Assembly: GCF_900103445.1 (NCBI RefSeq)
Contig: NZ_FNHS01000006.1
Location: 186,001 to 250,000 of the forward strand
Direction: 5' to 3'
Origin: Methylobacterium phyllostachyos
GTDB lineage: Bacteria; Pseudomonadota; Alphaproteobacteria; Rhizobiales; Beijerinckiaceae
DNA: 64,000 bases
Position numbers and translations under genes: made by a program. Under the pieces are notes generated by a model. That model was not told where the DNA came from. It saw nothing but the letters and a program-made list of their open reading frames with translations, and did no database searches. Positions 48,851 through 56,832 of this stretch are shown here, one piece after another; position 1 is the stretch's first letter; every line of letters starts with the position of its first letter.

Positions 48851-50085
48851 GAGCAGGCCCGCACGCGCTGGTCCCCGAGGCCGGAACCAGCCAGCGCTCG
48901 GACCCGACGGGCGACGGCTTCAAGCCCGCCGAGCAGGCCCGGAACCAGCACACGCGAGGGCTCGGTCTGCTCCGGCAGCGCCCGCAGGGCCGCCGCCATG
49001 CGCTCCGGTTCCCGACCGTCTTCCTCCATCAGCACCCGGACGAGACCCAGGCTCTCCGCCGCCAGGGCGCGGATCGCCTGTTCCCGGCGCGGCTCGGTGC
49101 GCGGCACGAGGATCGCCCGGCGGTCAAAGGACAGGATCTCGCAGAAGGTGTTGTAGCCCCCCATGGCGACGACGCCGGCCGCCTTGCTCATCAGGAACTC
49201 GATCTCGCTGTCGAAGGTGATGGCGGAGACCCGCCCGGCCAGCGCGCGGATGCGTGCGTCGAACCCGGCGCGGGCCGCGTCGTCGAGGAACGGCCCGAAG
49301 GCGACCAGCGCGGGCAGCGGGATGCCGGGATCGGCCTCGTAGGCGGCGAGGACCCAATCGATCAGCGCCGCACCGTCCCCGCCGCCACCCGCAGTGACGA
49401 GGATGAACGGGCCCTTCGCCATGGCGGGCTCCTCGCGCCCGGGCCGGCGCTCGGGCAGATCGCGGCGGAGATAGCCCGTGAAAGTCAGCCGCTCGGCGAT
49501 GCGGGCGGCGGTCTCGGGATCCATGGGCAGCGCCGCCAGCGGCTCGTGGATGCGGCTCAAGCCGTAGACCCAGATCTCGTCGTAGAAGCGCGCCATCGTC
49601 TCGACCGCGCCCTTGCGCTCCCATTCGGGGACGAGGCGGTCCGCCTCGTCGAGCACGTCGCGCAGGCCTAGCACCAGCCGGATCCCCCGCTCAGCCGCCC
49701 AGGCGAGGGTCGACAGCAATTCCCCGTGGAAGCCAGCCGGCTCCTTGTCGACGACGATCATGTCTGGCGCGAAGGCCGCGCAGGTGCGCGCGATGATGTC
49801 GGTCCGCAGCGCCACCGTCCGGTCGAGGGGCACCGCGGCGTCGCGACTGCCATACCCCCCGTCGAGGAATTTCACGACCGGCGGCAGCCGGACCGTCCGC
49901 ACCCCAGGCGCGAAGGCGAAGTGGTCGATCACCGGCGATCCGGACACGATCACTGCCCGGGCCCAGCCGTCACCCGACACGATCGCGTTGGCGATAGCTC
50001 GCGAGCGGCGCAGATGGCCGAGCCCGAAAGTGTCGTGGCTGTAGATGAGAACGCGTGGGCCGGATGACGCCTCGTCCTCTCGCAT
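48847..50085 (-). CDS. COG4671-like glycosyltransferase
   Basis: The 412-residue protein reads VLIYSHDTFGLGHLRRSRAIANAIVSG at its N-terminus and GGYNTFCEILSFDRRAILVPRTEPRREQAIRA in its C-terminal donor-binding half. These are the same landmarks as in the glycosyltransferase half of the fusion gene downstream, so the two are paralogues. ATG at 50085 replaces the longer frame from 50169. It begins the eight-gene operon 159 bases after the crtC stop, on the same strand. The acceptor is unknown. Confidence 0.8.
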   Translation of the reverse strand: MREDEASSGPRVLIYSHDTFGLGHLRRSRAIANAIVSGDGWARAVIVSGSPVIDHFAFAPGVRTVRLPPVVKFLDGGYGSRDAAVPLDRTVALRTDIIARTCAAFAPDMIVVDKEPAGFHGELLSTLAWAAERGIRLVLGLRDVLDEADRLVPEWERKGAVETMARFYDEIWVYGLSRIHEPLAALPMDPETAARIAERLTFTGYLRRDLPERRPGREEPAMAKGPFILVTAGGGGDGAALIDWVLAAYEADPGIPLPALVAFGPFLDDAARAGFDARIRALAGRVSAITFDSEIEFLMSKAAGVVAMGGYNTFCEILSFDRRAILVPRTEPRREQAIRALAAESLGLVRVLMEEDGREPERMAAALRALPEQTEPSRVLVPGLLGGLEAVARRVRALAGSGLGDQRVRACS

Positions 50086-50244
50086 TCCGGTGACCGCCTC
50101 AGTTGAAGGCGCGAGGATCGCAGCCGACGCCCTCTCGCACAAGCGGGGCCGCACGGTAAACAGCACCAACGAGCGGGTGGCAGCGATCCCGTTGCATCCG
50201 TGCGACGGGTTTCGTCCGCGAGATAACCTTCGCGGCGCGCGCCG

Positions 50245-51129
50245 TTACCTGTGCGCGGCCGAATCAACCGGTCGAACCGGCGGCCTCGGCATGCGGAATG
50301 GCAGCATCAACTGAACCAATGGGTTTCGGAACCGGTCGAGCGACAGGCTCTCGTGCATCGCGCGCACCGGCTCGCCGCAGAGCGTCGAGGCGAGGAGCGA
50401 GCGGGCATAGAACGGCGTGTTCTCGTAGGTGGTGAGGACGCGGGCGCGGCCGTCGTCGCTTCTGGTCTCGCGGGGCATCCGCCAGAGGCGCGTCGCCGGC
50501 AGGGCGGCGGCCGTGGGCGGGCGGATCTCGCGGCGGCTGCCGTCCCGGTTGAAGCGCAGCGACAGGTTCTGGCCGCCACCGTCCCGGTGCTGCACGTCGT
50601 ACAGGATCGCGGCGCCGTCCGGCAGGTCGGCCCGGCACCACGTCCAGCGGGTGAACGCGTCCGCGAGGGCCTCGTCGCCGTCATTGGTGTCGAAATAGGC
50701 GCTCCCGTTCCAGCGCAGGCCCGGCTGATCGAACGCGACCTCCACGCGCGAGGACGGCGCCATCGGCCACCAGCGGTGGCGCCCGGCGCGGTCGAGGTGG
50801 AACGGGCCTGCCGTGAAACCCGGCGGTTCCAGCCGGACCACGCCGCGCAGCCGATGGGGCAGGGGGGACCCGCGCTCGTCGATCCGGATGGTCAGCGCCG
50901 TGCCGTCCCAGTGCATCGCGCTCGGCCCGATGGCGATGTAATCGGCGTCGCGCGACAGGCTGTCGGCGCGGCGCTCCGTCATGGCGAAGCGGCTGCGTGC
51001 GCCGTAGAGCACGACGTTCATCGCGCAGTGGGCGAACGGGTCCCGCTCCGCGCTCCAGGCATAGTAGGGCGAGAAGACGCTGCCGATGAACGCGATGATG
51101 GTCAGGCCCTGCCGGCCGTCATCGCTCAC
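50245..51129 (-). CDS. crtC: Carotenoid 1,2-hydratase CrtC
   Basis: CrtC hydrates the psi end of neurosporene or lycopene in the spheroidene/spirilloxanthin series. Motifs: GLTIIAFIGSVFSPYYAWS, CAMNVVLYGARSRFAMTER, GSAYFDTNDGDEALADAFTRWTWCRA and LLASTLCGEPVRAMHESLSL DRFRNPLVQ. The GTG at 51129 overlaps the crtD stop in a GTGA and gives 294 residues, near the length of Rhodobacter CrtC. However, family-like residues (FDGPVAQGGYAWWYVDA) continue upstream in frame to about 51180 with no ATG, GTG or TTG before 51468, so the true start is unresolved. Confidence 0.9.
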   Translation of the reverse strand: MSDDGRQGLTIIAFIGSVFSPYYAWSAERDPFAHCAMNVVLYGARSRFAMTERRADSLSRDADYIAIGPSAMHWDGTALTIRIDERGSPLPHRLRGVVRLEPPGFTAGPFHLDRAGRHRWWPMAPSSRVEVAFDQPGLRWNGSAYFDTNDGDEALADAFTRWTWCRADLPDGAAILYDVQHRDGGGQNLSLRFNRDGSRREIRPPTAAALPATRLWRMPRETRSDDGRARVLTTYENTPFYARSLLASTLCGEPVRAMHESLSLDRFRNPLVQLMLPFRMPRPPVRPVDSAAHR

Positions 51130-52658
51130 CGCATCGACGTACCACCACGCGTAGCCGCCCTGCGCGACCGGGCCGTCGAAGCGCGGTCGTCCAAAATCGC
51201 CGCCGCCGCCAGCCGGCCGGACTGTGCCGCCATCGGCACGCCCGGCCCCGGATGGACCGAGCCCCCCGCCAGATAGAGGCCCGGCACCGCCGTCCGCGCG
51301 CCGGCCCGCTTGAACGTCGCCGCCCAGCCCTGCGCCGCCCGCCCGTAGAGCGCGCCCCCCGTCCCCGGGAACAGGGCCTCGAAATCCTGGGGCGTCGTCG
51401 TCACGGGCGCCGCCATATCCAGGGTCAGCCCGCAGGCCTCCAGCCGGCGCAGCAGGTTCCTCGCGCATGTCTCGATCTCCGGCGGATTGGACGGGTGGTC
51501 CCGGCCATCCGCCGGGGCATTGACGAGGAGGAGCAGGCGCTCGGGTCCGGCCGGCGCGCTGTCGGTCTCCGTCCGGTCCTGCGCGCAGACGTAGACGGTC
51601 GGGTCATCGGGCAGGCGGCGCCGGCGCAGGATGGTGTCGAACTCGGCCCGGTAGTCCCGCGAGAAGAACACCGTGTGGTGCGCCAGGGGGAAGCCCCGGG
51701 GCTCCGCGACCGTGCAGAGCGTCACGGCAGAGAGCGAGCGCTCGGCCGGCGCCAGCCGCTCGCCAGCCGGGATCGCGTCGGGGCCGAGAAGCCCGGCGCC
51801 GAGTGCAGCGCAGTCGGCGTTGCAGACGACGATATCCGCATTGATGCGCTCGCCGCCGGCCAGGACGACACCGCCGACCCGGCCGCCCTCGACGACGATC
51901 CGTTCCACATGCGCGCCGTAGCGGAACACGGCCCCCCGCTCCGCGGCAAGATCCGCCACGGATCGGGCCAGGGCGCTCAGGCCCCCCGCCACGGTCCAGA
52001 CGCCCGCCTGCTCCACGTGAGCGACCAGCATCAGGGTCGCCGGCGCGCTAAAGGGCGAGGCGCCGCAATAGGTCGCATAGCGGCCGAACAGCTGCAGCAG
52101 CCGCGGATCGCGGAAGAACGTGCCGAGCGCCGCCCACAGCGTGGCAAAGGGCTGGATCCGCCAGAGATCGCCGAGGCCCGAGATTCCCACCCGCTTTGCG
52201 AGGCCGGCCGGATTGGTCCGCCCGTCGCGGATGAAGGGGCCTTCGAGGGTGCGGTAGACCTCTGCCGACCGGGCGCAGAAGCGCCGATAGCCCTCGGCCT
52301 CCCGGGCGCCCGCGAAGGCCGCAATGGCCGAGGCTGAAGCCTCGATATCGGCGAATAGGTCCAGGCGTTCGTCGCGGCTCCAGGCGTGCCGGGCGAGGAG
52401 ACTCGCGGGGCTGAGCGCCACCCGGTCCTCGAGCCGGTCGCCGCACTCGGCGAACAGCTCCTCGAACACCCAGCGCATAGTGAAGACGGTCGGCCCCGCC
52501 TCGACGGCTTGGCCCGCGACGGGAACGCTGCGCATCTTGCCGCCCGGCCTCGCGGCGCGTTCCAGAACGGTGACGTCGAGCCCCGCCTGCGAGAGCCTGA
52601 GCGCAGCGGCCAAGCCCCCGATCCCGGCCCCGATCACGACGACGCGTTCCTGCGCCAC
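51126..52658 (-). CDS. crtD: 1-hydroxycarotenoid 3,4-desaturase CrtD
   Basis: CrtD is an FAD-dependent desaturase that introduces the C3,4 double bond in hydroxy-carotenoids. The 510 residues contain VVVIGAGIGGLAAALRLSQAGLDVTVLERA, PGGKMRSVPVAGQAVEAGPTVFTM, a CrtD-like GRYATYCGASPFSAPATL and GLYLAGGSVHPGPGVPMAAQSG at the end. GTG at 52658 is preferred, as the open frame above it shadows the divergent promoter region. It is co-transcribed with crtC, and its promoter overlaps two CrtJ/PpsR-type operators. Confidence 0.9.
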   Translation of the reverse strand: MAQERVVVIGAGIGGLAAALRLSQAGLDVTVLERAARPGGKMRSVPVAGQAVEAGPTVFTMRWVFEELFAECGDRLEDRVALSPASLLARHAWSRDERLDLFADIEASASAIAAFAGAREAEGYRRFCARSAEVYRTLEGPFIRDGRTNPAGLAKRVGISGLGDLWRIQPFATLWAALGTFFRDPRLLQLFGRYATYCGASPFSAPATLMLVAHVEQAGVWTVAGGLSALARSVADLAAERGAVFRYGAHVERIVVEGGRVGGVVLAGGERINADIVVCNADCAALGAGLLGPDAIPAGERLAPAERSLSAVTLCTVAEPRGFPLAHHTVFFSRDYRAEFDTILRRRRLPDDPTVYVCAQDRTETDSAPAGPERLLLLVNAPADGRDHPSNPPEIETCARNLLRRLEACGLTLDMAAPVTTTPQDFEALFPGTGGALYGRAAQGWAATFKRAGARTAVPGLYLAGGSVHPGPGVPMAAQSGRLAAAAILDDRASTARSRRAATRGGTSMR

Positions 52659-52709
52659 GCTCGCCCCGCTTCCAGCCCTCAGAACGGGATTGATCTCCCG
52701 CTCTGGCAG

Positions 52710-52727
52710 TGTCAATAAGAAATGACA
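52710..52727. promoter_or_regulatory. CrtJ/PpsR-type operator between crtD and crtE
   Basis: TGTCAATAAGAAATGACA is an exact TGT-N12-ACA match in the 109-base gap between the divergent genes. On the minus strand it contains TATTGA (52717-52712), a plausible -10 for crtD paired with TTGTCA (52741-52736) at 18 bases spacing, so binding would block that promoter. Confidence 0.75.
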
Positions 52728-52735
52728 CCTGAAGC

Positions 52736-52753
52736 TGACAAGCCATAGTGACA
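52736..52753. promoter_or_regulatory. Degenerate second CrtJ/PpsR-type operator
   Basis: TGACAAGCCATAGTGACA differs from TGT-N12-ACA at one base (TGA instead of TGT). It sits 26 bases from the first site and overlaps the presumed crtD -35 (TTGTCA on the minus strand). Paired sites like this allow cooperative repressor binding in known crt promoters. Confidence 0.55.
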
Positions 52754-52767
52754 TGGGAGGCAGCGCG

Positions 52768-53637
52768 ATGGAGTCGGGTCGGCGTATCGAGATGGCGCTG
52801 GATCGCGCCGTGGCGCACGCGGAGGCCCCGGGGGCGCCGCCGCTCCTCGCGGACGCCCTGCGCTACGCAGTGTTTCCGGGTGGCCACCGGATCCGCCCGC
52901 GCCTCTGCCTCTCCGTGGCGCTGGCCTGCGGCGACGACGATCCCGCTGGGTCCACGGCCGCAGCGGCGGCCATCGAGCTGCTGCACTGCGCCTCGCTCGT
53001 CCACGACGATCTCCCATGCTTCGACGATGCGCCGATGCGCCGACAGAAGCCCTCGGTCCACGTAGCCTTCGGAGAGCCCGTCGCGGTTCTGACGGGCGAC
53101 GCCTTGATCGTGCTCGCCTTCGAAACGCTGGCCCGTGCGGCGGGTCCCTATCCGGGGCGGCTCGGCCGGCTCGTCGGCCTCCTCGGACGGGCCGCGGGTT
53201 CGCCCTCCGGCATCGCGGCGGGGCAGGCCTGGGAATCGGAGGCGCATATCAGCCTCAGCGACTACCAGCAGGCCAAGACGGGTGCGCTGTTCGCCGCCGC
53301 CACGGTGGCGGGCGCCGCGGCGGCAGGCGCCGAGGCGGAGCCCTGGCGCAGGCTCGGCGAGTGCCTGGGCGAGGCCTACCAAGTGGCCGACGACCTGCGC
53401 GACGTGGCCTGCCGCCAGGAGGAGATCGGCAAGCCGGCCGGGCGCGATGCCACGCTCGGGCGCCCGAACGCAGCGGCTTTGCTCGGCACGGGCGGCGCGC
53501 TGGAGCGCCTGTCGCGGCTCACCCGCGAGGCCGTGGCGGCGATCCCGGATTGTCCGGGTGCCGCGACCCTCACCGCCGAGATCGAGGCGCAGGCGCGGCT
53601 GTTCCTGCCCGCGAGCCTGCGGGCGGTGGTGGCCTGA
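52768..53637 (+). CDS. crtE: Geranylgeranyl diphosphate synthase CrtE
   Basis: CrtE extends farnesyl to geranylgeranyl diphosphate for phytoene and for the bacteriochlorophyll tail. The 289 residues contain GGHRIRPRLCLSVA, the first Asp-rich motif in HDDLPCFDDAPMRR, GDALIVLAFETLA, and the second in QVADDLRDVA. The ATG at 52768 has GGGAGG 9 bases upstream, so it is preferred to the ATG at 52753. It is divergent from crtD across the operator pair, and crtF follows closely. Confidence 0.95.
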   Translation: MESGRRIEMALDRAVAHAEAPGAPPLLADALRYAVFPGGHRIRPRLCLSVALACGDDDPAGSTAAAAAIELLHCASLVHDDLPCFDDAPMRRQKPSVHVAFGEPVAVLTGDALIVLAFETLARAAGPYPGRLGRLVGLLGRAAGSPSGIAAGQAWESEAHISLSDYQQAKTGALFAAATVAGAAAAGAEAEPWRRLGECLGEAYQVADDLRDVACRQEEIGKPAGRDATLGRPNAAALLGTGGALERLSRLTREAVAAIPDCPGAATLTAEIEAQARLFLPASLRAVVA

Positions 53638-53663
53638 GCGCCGGGTCCCTGCCTGATGCCGAT

Positions 53664-54794
53664 ATGGGTCCGCCGGCCCCGCCCGCCTGGAGCGAGCGGT
53701 GGCTCGCATGGCGCAACCGCCTCGTGGCGAACCCACGATTCCAGCGCTGGGCGGCGGGGTTTCCGCTGACCCGCGGCATCGCGCGCCGCAACACGCGCGC
53801 CCTGTTCGATCTCTGCGCCGGTTTCGTCTACGCGCAGGTTCTGACCGCCTGCATCCGGCTCGATCTCTTCGCGATCCTGGCCGACGGCCCGATGCCCACG
53901 GACGTGCTGGCGCGCCGGCTCGATCTGCCGCCCGACAACGCCCGGCGCCTGCTCCGCGCTGCCGAATCGCTGCGACTGGTGCGGGCGCTCAAGGGCGATC
54001 GCTACGGGCTCGCGGATCTCGGTGCCGCGCTCATCGGCAATCCCGGGATCGCCGGGATGGTGGAGCACCACGCGCTACTCTACGCCGATCTCGTCGACCC
54101 GGTGCGCCTCCTTCGGGGTCAGGCGCAGCCGACCCGGCTCTCGGGCTACTGGCCTTACGCGTCCGGCACTACAGCGGAACCCGAGGCCTATGCCCGCTAC
54201 AGCGCCCTGATGGGCGCCTCGCAGGCCATGATCGCCGAGGATGTTCTCGATGCCTGTGATCTGTCGGGCGTCCGGCACCTGATGGATGTGGGCGGCGGCG
54301 AGGGTATGTTCCTCGAAGCGGTCGCCGCTCGCCACGCGCAGCTCGACCTGACCCTCTTCGATCTGCCCGCCGTTGCAGAGCGCGCGACGGCGCGGCTGTC
54401 GCGCCTGGGATTCGGCGATCGAGTCACCTGTCGCGGCGGTGACTTCCATGCCGGCCTGCCATCGGGTGCCGACGCCATCTCGCTCGTACGGATCGTCCAC
54501 GATCACGACGATCGCCCGGCCCAGGCGCTCCTAGCAGCCGCATACGCGGTGCTTCCCCCCAATGGACTCCTGATCCTGGCCGAGCCGATGGCCGGGACGC
54601 CGGGGGCCGAGCCGGTCGGCGACGCCTATTTCGGCCTCTACCTGCTGGCGATGGGCTCCGGCCGGCCGCGCCGGAGCGCGGAACTCCGCACCATGCTGCA
54701 GGCGGCAGGATTTTCCTCCGTCCAGGAACAGCCGACGCGCCGCCCGTTGCTCGTGCGTGTGCTGATCGCCCAGAAAACAGGAGTCACACAGTAA
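53664..54794 (+). CDS. crtF: Hydroxyneurosporene O-methyltransferase CrtF
   Basis: CrtF methylates the C1 hydroxyl of carotenoids to give methoxy groups of spheroidene or spirilloxanthin. The 376-residue protein has an N-terminal dimerisation domain (LFDLCAGFVYAQVLTACIRLDLFAILADGPM), SAM-binding DVGGGEGMFLEAVAARH, and VRIVHDHDD near the catalytic region. ATG at 53664 begins 26 bases after crtE. The stop lies inside a perfect palindrome (54782-54802). Together with crtC, crtD, crtI, crtB and crtE it supplies the spirilloxanthin pathway. Confidence 0.92.
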   Translation: MGPPAPPAWSERWLAWRNRLVANPRFQRWAAGFPLTRGIARRNTRALFDLCAGFVYAQVLTACIRLDLFAILADGPMPTDVLARRLDLPPDNARRLLRAAESLRLVRALKGDRYGLADLGAALIGNPGIAGMVEHHALLYADLVDPVRLLRGQAQPTRLSGYWPYASGTTAEPEAYARYSALMGASQAMIAEDVLDACDLSGVRHLMDVGGGEGMFLEAVAARHAQLDLTLFDLPAVAERATARLSRLGFGDRVTCRGGDFHAGLPSGADAISLVRIVHDHDDRPAQALLAAAYAVLPPNGLLILAEPMAGTPGAEPVGDAYFGLYLLAMGSGRPRRSAELRTMLQAAGFSSVQEQPTRRPLLVRVLIAQKTGVTQ

Positions 54795-54802
54795 GTGTGA
54801 CT
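54782..54802. repeat. Perfect palindrome spanning the crtF stop codon
   Basis: AGTCACAC and GTGTGACT form an 8-base-pair inverted repeat around AGTAA, which includes the crtF TAA. No T-run follows. It sits 13 bases before the bchC CrtJ/PpsR-type operator and at the edge of the bchC -35 region, so a second regulator site is as likely as a weak terminator. Confidence 0.65.
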
Positions 54803-54833
54803 TGACGCTTCAATCTGTCTATCTAGGATGACA
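54802..54833 (+). promoter_or_regulatory. bchC promoter with CrtJ/PpsR-type operator
   Basis: TTGACG (54802-54807) and TAGGAT (54824-54829), 16 bases apart, look like a sigma70-type promoter. TGTCTATCTAGGATGACA (54816-54833) fits TGT-N12-ACA and covers the -10, the classical repression layout of bchC promoters. The predicted transcript would carry bchCXYZ and could run into the puf genes. Confidence 0.75.
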
Positions 54834-54887
54834 CTCAGCGACATCGCCTGTGCGAGAGTCGCGTGAAGCAGGGCGGAAATTCCAACC

Positions 54888-55826
54888 ATGGATGCGCTTG
54901 CCGTCATCCTCGAACGCCCGGAGCACCTGTCGGTCCAGCGGCTGCCGCTGGAGCCTGCCAACGGGACAGACGCGGTGGTCGCCGTCGCCTGGAGCGGTAT
55001 CAGCACTGGGACCGAGCGCCTGCTCTGGTCGGGCCGCATGCCGCCCTTTCCCGGGATGGGCTACCCGCTGGTGCCGGGCTACGAATCCGTCGGCACGGTC
55101 GTTGAGGCCGACGCCGCACGCGCGGTCCGGGTCGGCCAGATGGTCTACGTGCCCGGCGCGCGCTGCTTCGGTGCGGTGCGCGGCCTGTTCGGCGGAGCCG
55201 CCTCCCATCTCGTTGCACCCGCCGCCAAGCTTCTGCCGGTGGACCCCGCGCTGGGCGAGACTGCCTGCCTCCTCGCACTCGCGGCGACCGCCTACCGGGC
55301 GCTCGGCGGGATCCAGCCCGGCGCGACGCCGCTGATCGTCGGCCACGGCGTGCTCGGACGGCTGCTTGCCCGCCTTACGCTGGCGGCCGGCGCGGCACCG
55401 ACCGTCTGGGAACGGGATCCAATCCGTCTCGCGGGCGAGCATGGCTACTCGCTCCTCGCCCCGGAGGACGATCCACGCCGCGAATACGCGGTGATCACCG
55501 ATGTCAGCGGCGACGCCTCCGGGCTCGACGCGCTGATCGCCCGTCTGGCCCCCGGCGGCGAGATCGTGCTGGCGGGCTTCTACGAGGCGCCGCTGAGCTT
55601 CGCCTTCCCCCCGGCCTTCATGCGCGAGGCCCGGATCCGGATCTCGGCCGAGTTTCGCCCGGACGACCTCGCGGCCGTGACGCGCCTGATCGACGTCGGT
55701 CGCCTCTCGCTCGACGGGCTGATCACCCACCGCGCACCCGCCGCTGAGGCCGAGGCGGCCTACCGCACCGCCTTCTCGGACCCCGCCTGCCTGAAGATGA
55801 TCCTCGACTGGAGGGACGCCGCGTGA
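54888..55826 (+). CDS. bchC: Bacteriochlorophyllide a dehydrogenase BchC
   Basis: BchC oxidises the 3-hydroxyethyl group of bacteriochlorophyllide to acetyl, near the end of bacteriochlorophyll a synthesis. The 312 residues form a zinc-free medium-chain dehydrogenase: SGISTGTERLLWSGRMPPFPGMGYPLVPGYESVG at the N-terminus, and a cofactor domain with VGHGVLGRLLARL. The end overlaps bchX by 4 bases (GTGA), so expression is coupled to the chlorophyllide reductase genes. Confidence 0.95.
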   Translation: MDALAVILERPEHLSVQRLPLEPANGTDAVVAVAWSGISTGTERLLWSGRMPPFPGMGYPLVPGYESVGTVVEADAARAVRVGQMVYVPGARCFGAVRGLFGGAASHLVAPAAKLLPVDPALGETACLLALAATAYRALGGIQPGATPLIVGHGVLGRLLARLTLAAGAAPTVWERDPIRLAGEHGYSLLAPEDDPRREYAVITDVSGDASGLDALIARLAPGGEIVLAGFYEAPLSFAFPPAFMREARIRISAEFRPDDLAAVTRLIDVGRLSLDGLITHRAPAAEAEAAYRTAFSDPACLKMILDWRDAA

Positions 55827-56827
55827 ACGTTCAGCTCAACAAGGCCGCCCTTAGCCAAGCGACCCAGCTCCGCGCCGAGGCCGCGATCGAGCCCGATGCC
55901 GTATCTACTGCACCGGCCAAGAAGGAAACGCAGATCATCGCGATCTACGGCAAGGGCGGCATCGGCAAGTCGTTCACCCTGGCCAATCTCAGCTACATGA
56001 TGGCCCAGCAGGGCAAGAAGGTCCTGCTGATCGGCTGCGACCCGAAGAGTGACACCACCTCGCTGCTGTTCGGCGGCAAGGCCTGCCCGACCATCATCGA
56101 GACCTCGACCAAGAAGAAGCTCGCCGGTGAGGCGGTCGCGATCGGCGATGTCTGCTTCAAGCGCGACGGCGTCTACGCGATGGAACTCGGCGGCCCCGAG
56201 GTCGGGCGCGGCTGCGGCGGCCGCGGGATCATCCACGGCTTCGAGCTTCTCGAGAAACTCGGCTTCCACGACTGGGGTTTTGACTTCGTCCTGCTCGACT
56301 TCCTGGGCGACGTGGTCTGCGGCGGCTTCGGCCTGCCGATCGCCCGGGACATGTGCCAGAAGGTCATCGTCGTCGGCTCGAACGACCTGCAATCGCTCTA
56401 CGTCGCCAACAACGTCTGCTCGGCGGTGGAGTATTTCCGCAAGCTCGGCGGCAATGTCGGCGTCGGCGGCCTCGTGATCAACAAGGATGACGGCACCGGC
56501 GAGGCGCAGGCCTTTGCGGAGGCCGCCGGCGTCCCGGTCCTGGCCTCGATTCCGGCCGACGAGGATATCCGCCGCAAGAGCGCGAATTACGAGATCATCG
56601 GCAAGCCGGACGGACGCTGGGGCGACCTCTTCTCTGAACTTGCCGCCAACGTCGCCGAGGCTGCGCCGCATCGCCCGACTCCGCTCACGCAGGACGGGCT
56701 GCTCGGCCTGTTCTCAAGCGAGACCACCGGCCGCGACGTCGTGCTGGTCCCGGCAACTCACGAGGACATGTGCGGCGTGGCCCACGTGACCAAGCCGTCC
56801 CTCGAAGTCGTCTACGACGAGGTCTGA
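55823..56827 (+). CDS. bchX: Chlorophyllide reductase iron protein BchX
   Basis: BchX is the ATP-dependent reductase component of chlorophyllide oxidoreductase, a nitrogenase-iron-protein homologue. The 334 residues contain the P-loop in YGKGGIGKSFTLANLS, IGCDPKSDTTSLLFGG, and the two 4Fe-4S Cys in GRGCGGRGI and DVVCGGFGLPIARDMCQKV. GTG at 55823 overlaps bchC. bchY begins 5 bases after the stop. Confidence 0.97.
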   Translation: MNVQLNKAALSQATQLRAEAAIEPDAVSTAPAKKETQIIAIYGKGGIGKSFTLANLSYMMAQQGKKVLLIGCDPKSDTTSLLFGGKACPTIIETSTKKKLAGEAVAIGDVCFKRDGVYAMELGGPEVGRGCGGRGIIHGFELLEKLGFHDWGFDFVLLDFLGDVVCGGFGLPIARDMCQKVIVVGSNDLQSLYVANNVCSAVEYFRKLGGNVGVGGLVINKDDGTGEAQAFAEAAGVPVLASIPADEDIRRKSANYEIIGKPDGRWGDLFSELAANVAEAAPHRPTPLTQDGLLGLFSSETTGRDVVLVPATHEDMCGVAHVTKPSLEVVYDEV

Positions 56828-56832
56828 CGCGC

